DNA of 64,000 nt from Bin55 sp964511425 (GTDB lineage Bacteria; Pseudomonadota; Gammaproteobacteria; Pseudomonadales; Azotimanducaceae), in NCBI GenBank assembly GCA_964511425.1, contig CAZEFI010000001.1, forward strand, positions 62,001-126,000, given 5' to 3'. How positions within the stretch are numbered: the stretch's first letter is position 1; the number at the start of each line of letters is the position of its first letter. Under the pieces are notes generated by a model. That model made no database searches. It was not told the origin of the DNA and saw only the letters and a program-made list of their open reading frames with translations. Below, in pieces: positions 61,121 to 64,000 of the stretch. The position numbers were made by a program, and so were the translations under genes.

Positions 61121-64000
61121 ATGGCTGATTCTCCGAACCCAAAACCGGTTTTTTCGTTTCCAGCGATGGAGCAAGAAATTTTGCGTCTTTGGGAGAAGCA
61201 GGACACCTTCAGAGAATCGATGCGTCAAAATGCATCGCAAGACTCTTTCGTATTTTTTGACGGACCACCATTTGCCACTGGATTACCGCACCACGGCAAC
61301 CTACTTGCTTCTGTAATCAAAGACATCGTACCACGCTATTGGACGATGAAAGGGCGATATGTGCAACGTCGATTCGGTTGGGATTGTCACGGGCTACCCA
61401 TCGAACATGAGATCAATAAGAAACTTGGATTGCAAGCACACGAAGCAGTTAAGAAACTCGGCATAGCCGGGTACAACCAAGAGTGCCGCAGTATCGTCGA
61501 GCGATATGTCAAAGATTGGCGACAAATAATCACCCGGTTGGGTCGCTGGGTTGACTTTGACGACGACTATAAAACCATGGATGTAGACTTCATGGAATCC
61601 GTTTGGTGGGTAGTAAAAGCTCTTTGGGACAAAGGACTCGTGTATCGTGGCAACAAAGTCATGCCCGTCTCCACTGGCTTGGAGACACCTCTATCCAACT
61701 TTGAGGCAGGTATGAACTACATGGATGTTCAGGACCCGTCGGTCACAGTACTGTTCGCATTAAAAGATGACGACGCATTCGTCAGTACGTGGACCACTAC
61801 TCCCTGGACATTGCCATCCAATTTAGCTCTTTGTGTGGGCGATGAAATCATGTACGTTCTAGTGCACGAGACCGTTACAAATCGAAAAGTCTATCTCGCT
61901 GAAGAGCGTTTGAGTAGCTATAGCACTAACCACAATCTGATGGTACTAAAACGTGTGCGAGGGAAAGAGCTGGTGGGCCGCGAGTACGAACCGCTGTTTC
62001 CTTATTTTGCGCATCTGAAGGACAAAGGTGCGTTTCGAATAGTGAGTGACGCTTATGTAAAAACCGATGAAGGTACAGGCGTAGTACAGCAAGCTCCAGC
62101 ATTTGGTGAAGACGATTATCGAATCGCACAACTGCATGGCGTACCTACGCATGTCTGTCCCGTCACAATGAGCGGACACTTTACCGAAGAAGTGGTCGAT
62201 TTCTCAGGAAGTTTTATAAAAGAAGCTGATACAAACATTATCGCATGGTTAAAGCGCAAGAATAGAGTGTTTGAACATACGACTCTGCAGCACAGCTACC
62301 CCTACTGTTATCGTTCGCAAACTCCGTTGATTTATCGAGCAGTACCTTCTTGGTTTGTGCGAATCGCAGAGTTCCGAGATTTATTGCTTCGCTCAAACCG
62401 AGAAATCCGGTGGGTTCCCAAACACATCCAAAACGGCAGAATGGGCAATTGGCTAGAGAACGCCAACGACTGGTGCATTTCGAGGAATCGGGTGTGGGGG
62501 ACTCCCGTCCCAATTTGGGAAAACGACGTCACCGGTTCGCTAGTATGTATCGGGTCTCGTCAGGAACTTCAAAAATACACCGGTGCTGACCTCGAGGATT
62601 TGCATCGCGAGTTCGTTGACTCTCAACAGTTCCAACTCAAGAATGAAGAAGGAGTCTATCGCCGAGTCCCAGAAGTACTAGATTGTTGGTTTGAATCCGG
62701 CTCAATGCCTTATGCGCAAAGTCACTATCCGTTTGATCACAAAGAACAGTTCGAACGAGGATTCCCTGCGGATTTTATTGCCGAAGGACTTGATCAAACG
62801 AGAGGCTGGTTCTACACACTCATCGCCTTGAGCACTTTACTGTTTCAAAAACCGGCTTTCAAAAATGTGATTGTCAACGGATTGGTACTCGCCGCGGATG
62901 GAAAAAAAATGTCCAAGAGCTTGCGTAATTACACTGACCCCGAACTGTTGATGAGACAGCATGGAGCTGACGCACTGCGACTGTATCTAATAAACTCTGG
63001 ACTCGTTCGAGGTGAAGAACAACGATTTGCTGACTCTGGAGTCAGAGAAATGACACGTCGGGCACTTCTTCCTTGGCACAATGCTTTTTCTTTTCTGCAA
63101 CTCTATGCCAAAATTGATGGGTGGACAGCAGAAAAAGCAGAGCTCACCCACGCGAACATTCTTGATCAATGGATTTTGTCGCGCTTACAAACTATGAAGT
63201 CGGCCATCACGTTCGAAATGGAGCGATACCGACTCGATAATGTAGTACCTCAACTCTTCGTGTTCATTGAGGAACTGACGAACTGGTACATTCGATTGAA
63301 CAGGTCGCGTTTTTGGGGTACTGGGTTGGACCAAGATAAAGTTGCTGCGTATTCGACCCTTTATCTTTCAATCAAAGAGTTAACACTGGCTCTCGCACCA
63401 TGCGCTCCATTTCTAGCAGAACACATCTACCAACAGTTAAGTGAATTAGAAACGACACAACATTCCAAAATGTCCGTTCATCTTTGCAGTTACCCCTTAG
63501 CAGAGCAATCACTTCAAAACCAGAATTTGGAAGAAGCGGTTTCACGGTTACAGCAAATCGTTTTACTAGGACGCAAGCAGCGAGAAGAACAGAAAATTTC
63601 CCTCCGTACCCCGCTCAGTCGACTCACAGTGATACATCAAGACCACGACTTACTTGCCGATGTCCAGAGACTTGAACACTATATAAAAAAAGAGCTCAAT
63701 GTTAAAAAAGTGTTGTACGACCAAAATGAAAGTGACTATATCGAATGGACTGCAAAGCCAAACTTTCCCGTTTTAGGCAAACGACTTGGAAAGCGAATGC
63801 GAACGATTCAGCAGCTAGTACAACAACTCACTTCGGCGCAACTTGAAGACTTTCAATCAAACGGTTCGATTGTACTGGATGAGGAATCGTTCACGTTGGA
63901 TGAAATTCACGTTTATCGTCGAGCGAAAGCAGGGAGTTCTGTCGTCTCTGACAGACTCATTTCCATCGAACAAGACTTAGAGTTGACGGCGGAACTCAAA
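61121..64000 (+). CDS. ileS: Isoleucyl-tRNA synthetase, type 2-like, cut by window end
   Basis: The first 960 residues of IleRS, without a stop before the window end. It starts MADSPNPKPVFSFPAMEQEILRLWEKQ and has the class I HIGH-type motif as HHGN (61289-61300) in ATGLPHHGNLLA, the editing-domain block TWTTTPWTLPSNLA, WCISRNRVWGTPVPIW and the KMSKS motif in DGKKMSKSLRNYTDPE. The FPAMEQEIL opening and IKDIVPRYWTMKGRYV match the eukaryotic-like type 2 IleRS rather than the common bacterial type 1. Known type 2 enzymes often tolerate mupirocin; this is not shown here. It is divergent from the S9 peptidase. Confidence 0.93.
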   Translation, partial: MADSPNPKPVFSFPAMEQEILRLWEKQDTFRESMRQNASQDSFVFFDGPPFATGLPHHGNLLASVIKDIVPRYWTMKGRYVQRRFGWDCHGLPIEHEINKKLGLQAHEAVKKLGIAGYNQECRSIVERYVKDWRQIITRLGRWVDFDDDYKTMDVDFMESVWWVVKALWDKGLVYRGNKVMPVSTGLETPLSNFEAGMNYMDVQDPSVTVLFALKDDDAFVSTWTTTPWTLPSNLALCVGDEIMYVLVHETVTNRKVYLAEERLSSYSTNHNLMVLKRVRGKELVGREYEPLFPYFAHLKDKGAFRIVSDAYVKTDEGTGVVQQAPAFGEDDYRIAQLHGVPTHVCPVTMSGHFTEEVVDFSGSFIKEADTNIIAWLKRKNRVFEHTTLQHSYPYCYRSQTPLIYRAVPSWFVRIAEFRDLLLRSNREIRWVPKHIQNGRMGNWLENANDWCISRNRVWGTPVPIWENDVTGSLVCIGSRQELQKYTGADLEDLHREFVDSQQFQLKNEEGVYRRVPEVLDCWFESGSMPYAQSHYPFDHKEQFERGFPADFIAEGLDQTRGWFYTLIALSTLLFQKPAFKNVIVNGLVLAADGKKMSKSLRNYTDPELLMRQHGADALRLYLINSGLVRGEEQRFADSGVREMTRRALLPWHNAFSFLQLYAKIDGWTAEKAELTHANILDQWILSRLQTMKSAITFEMERYRLDNVVPQLFVFIEELTNWYIRLNRSRFWGTGLDQDKVAAYSTLYLSIKELTLALAPCAPFLAEHIYQQLSELETTQHSKMSVHLCSYPLAEQSLQNQNLEEAVSRLQQIVLLGRKQREEQKISLRTPLSRLTVIHQDHDLLADVQRLEHYIKKELNVKKVLYDQNESDYIEWTAKPNFPVLGKRLGKRMRTIQQLVQQLTSAQLEDFQSNGSIVLDEESFTLDEIHVYRRAKAGSSVVSDRLISIEQDLELTAELK

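Noticed and set aside
1..64000. tRNA, rRNA, CRISPR, insertion sequence or prophage
   Set aside because: No cloverleaf arms, regular repeat-spacer pattern, transposase, integrase or phage protein was found in the gaps or frames.

Overview
The window is a densely packed chromosomal segment from a gammaproteobacterium that I cannot place further by eye. It has no plasmid, phage or insertion-sequence character. Several gene neighbourhoods match the classical gammaproteobacterial order: zapA - ssrS (6S RNA) - fau; ygfB - pepP - ubiH - gcvT - gcvH - gcvP; rppH - ptsP - lgt - thyA; ftsY - ftsE - ftsX with divergent rsmD; and coaD / mutM - rpmG - rpmB / coaBC - algC / pyrE - rph / yicC - gmk. FabV, LpxL, ZapA and the TonB-dependent receptor fit a Gram-negative aerobe. 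Base composition looks moderate and even, with no obvious island.

Layout. 1-2.9 kb: the tail of gatB, a ferredoxin/flavodoxin-NADP reductase, and a coupled pair (YrbL-like protein and zinc-ribbon methyltransferase). 2.9-3.8 kb: a decaying DUF1295 gene. 4.0-8.1 kb: a cytochrome c oxidase operon (II-I-III-IV, minus strand) whose subunit II carries a fused cytochrome c domain. 8.3-11.6 kb: alanine dehydrogenase with a terminator-like hairpin in its leader, then an orphan CheA/ChpA-like protein with degraded kinase and receiver domains. 11.5-18.8 kb: one-carbon and sugar-phosphate enzymes (metF, metK, tkt, pgk, rpiA, def, fau). 18.9-20 kb: 6S RNA, zapA and a ZapB-like protein. 20-30 kb: the ygfB-pepP-ubiH-gcv run, then rppH and ptsP. 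30-39 kb: nucleotide, lysine, heme, arginine and branched-chain metabolism plus enoyl reductase FabV. 39-46 kb: lpxL, a DUF192 protein, a TonB receptor and a lipoprotein subtilase. 46-58 kb: ftsEXY, rsmD, CoA and DNA-repair genes, two ribosomal proteins, pyrimidine and RNA-processing genes, and gmk. 58-64 kb: idi, an S9 peptidase, and an ileS cut by the window end.

The main observation concerns translation initiation. Four genes (mutM, gmk, fau and an S9 peptidase) have no ATG, GTG or TTG where homology or a signal peptide requires the start, yet an in-frame ATC lies at a suitable place. For mutM the case is tight: the catalytic proline must be residue 2, and the codon before it is ATC, directly after the rpmG stop codon. 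For gmk no ATG, GTG or TTG exists between the upstream stop and the P-loop, and an ATC sits 8 nt after GAGG. For the S9 peptidase an ATC 7 nt after GAGAGGA adds the missing positively charged part of a signal peptide. About nine GTG and five TTG starts are also seen. Together these suggest relaxed start-codon choice in this lineage, although sequence error must be excluded.

Functionally the window is mostly housekeeping: one-carbon and folate metabolism (metF, metK, fau, gcv, thyA, folA), respiration, cell division, envelope biogenesis and CoA synthesis. Convergent neighbours often overlap at their 3' ends, by as much as 65 bp. No tRNA, rRNA, CRISPR array, transposase or prophage gene was recognised.
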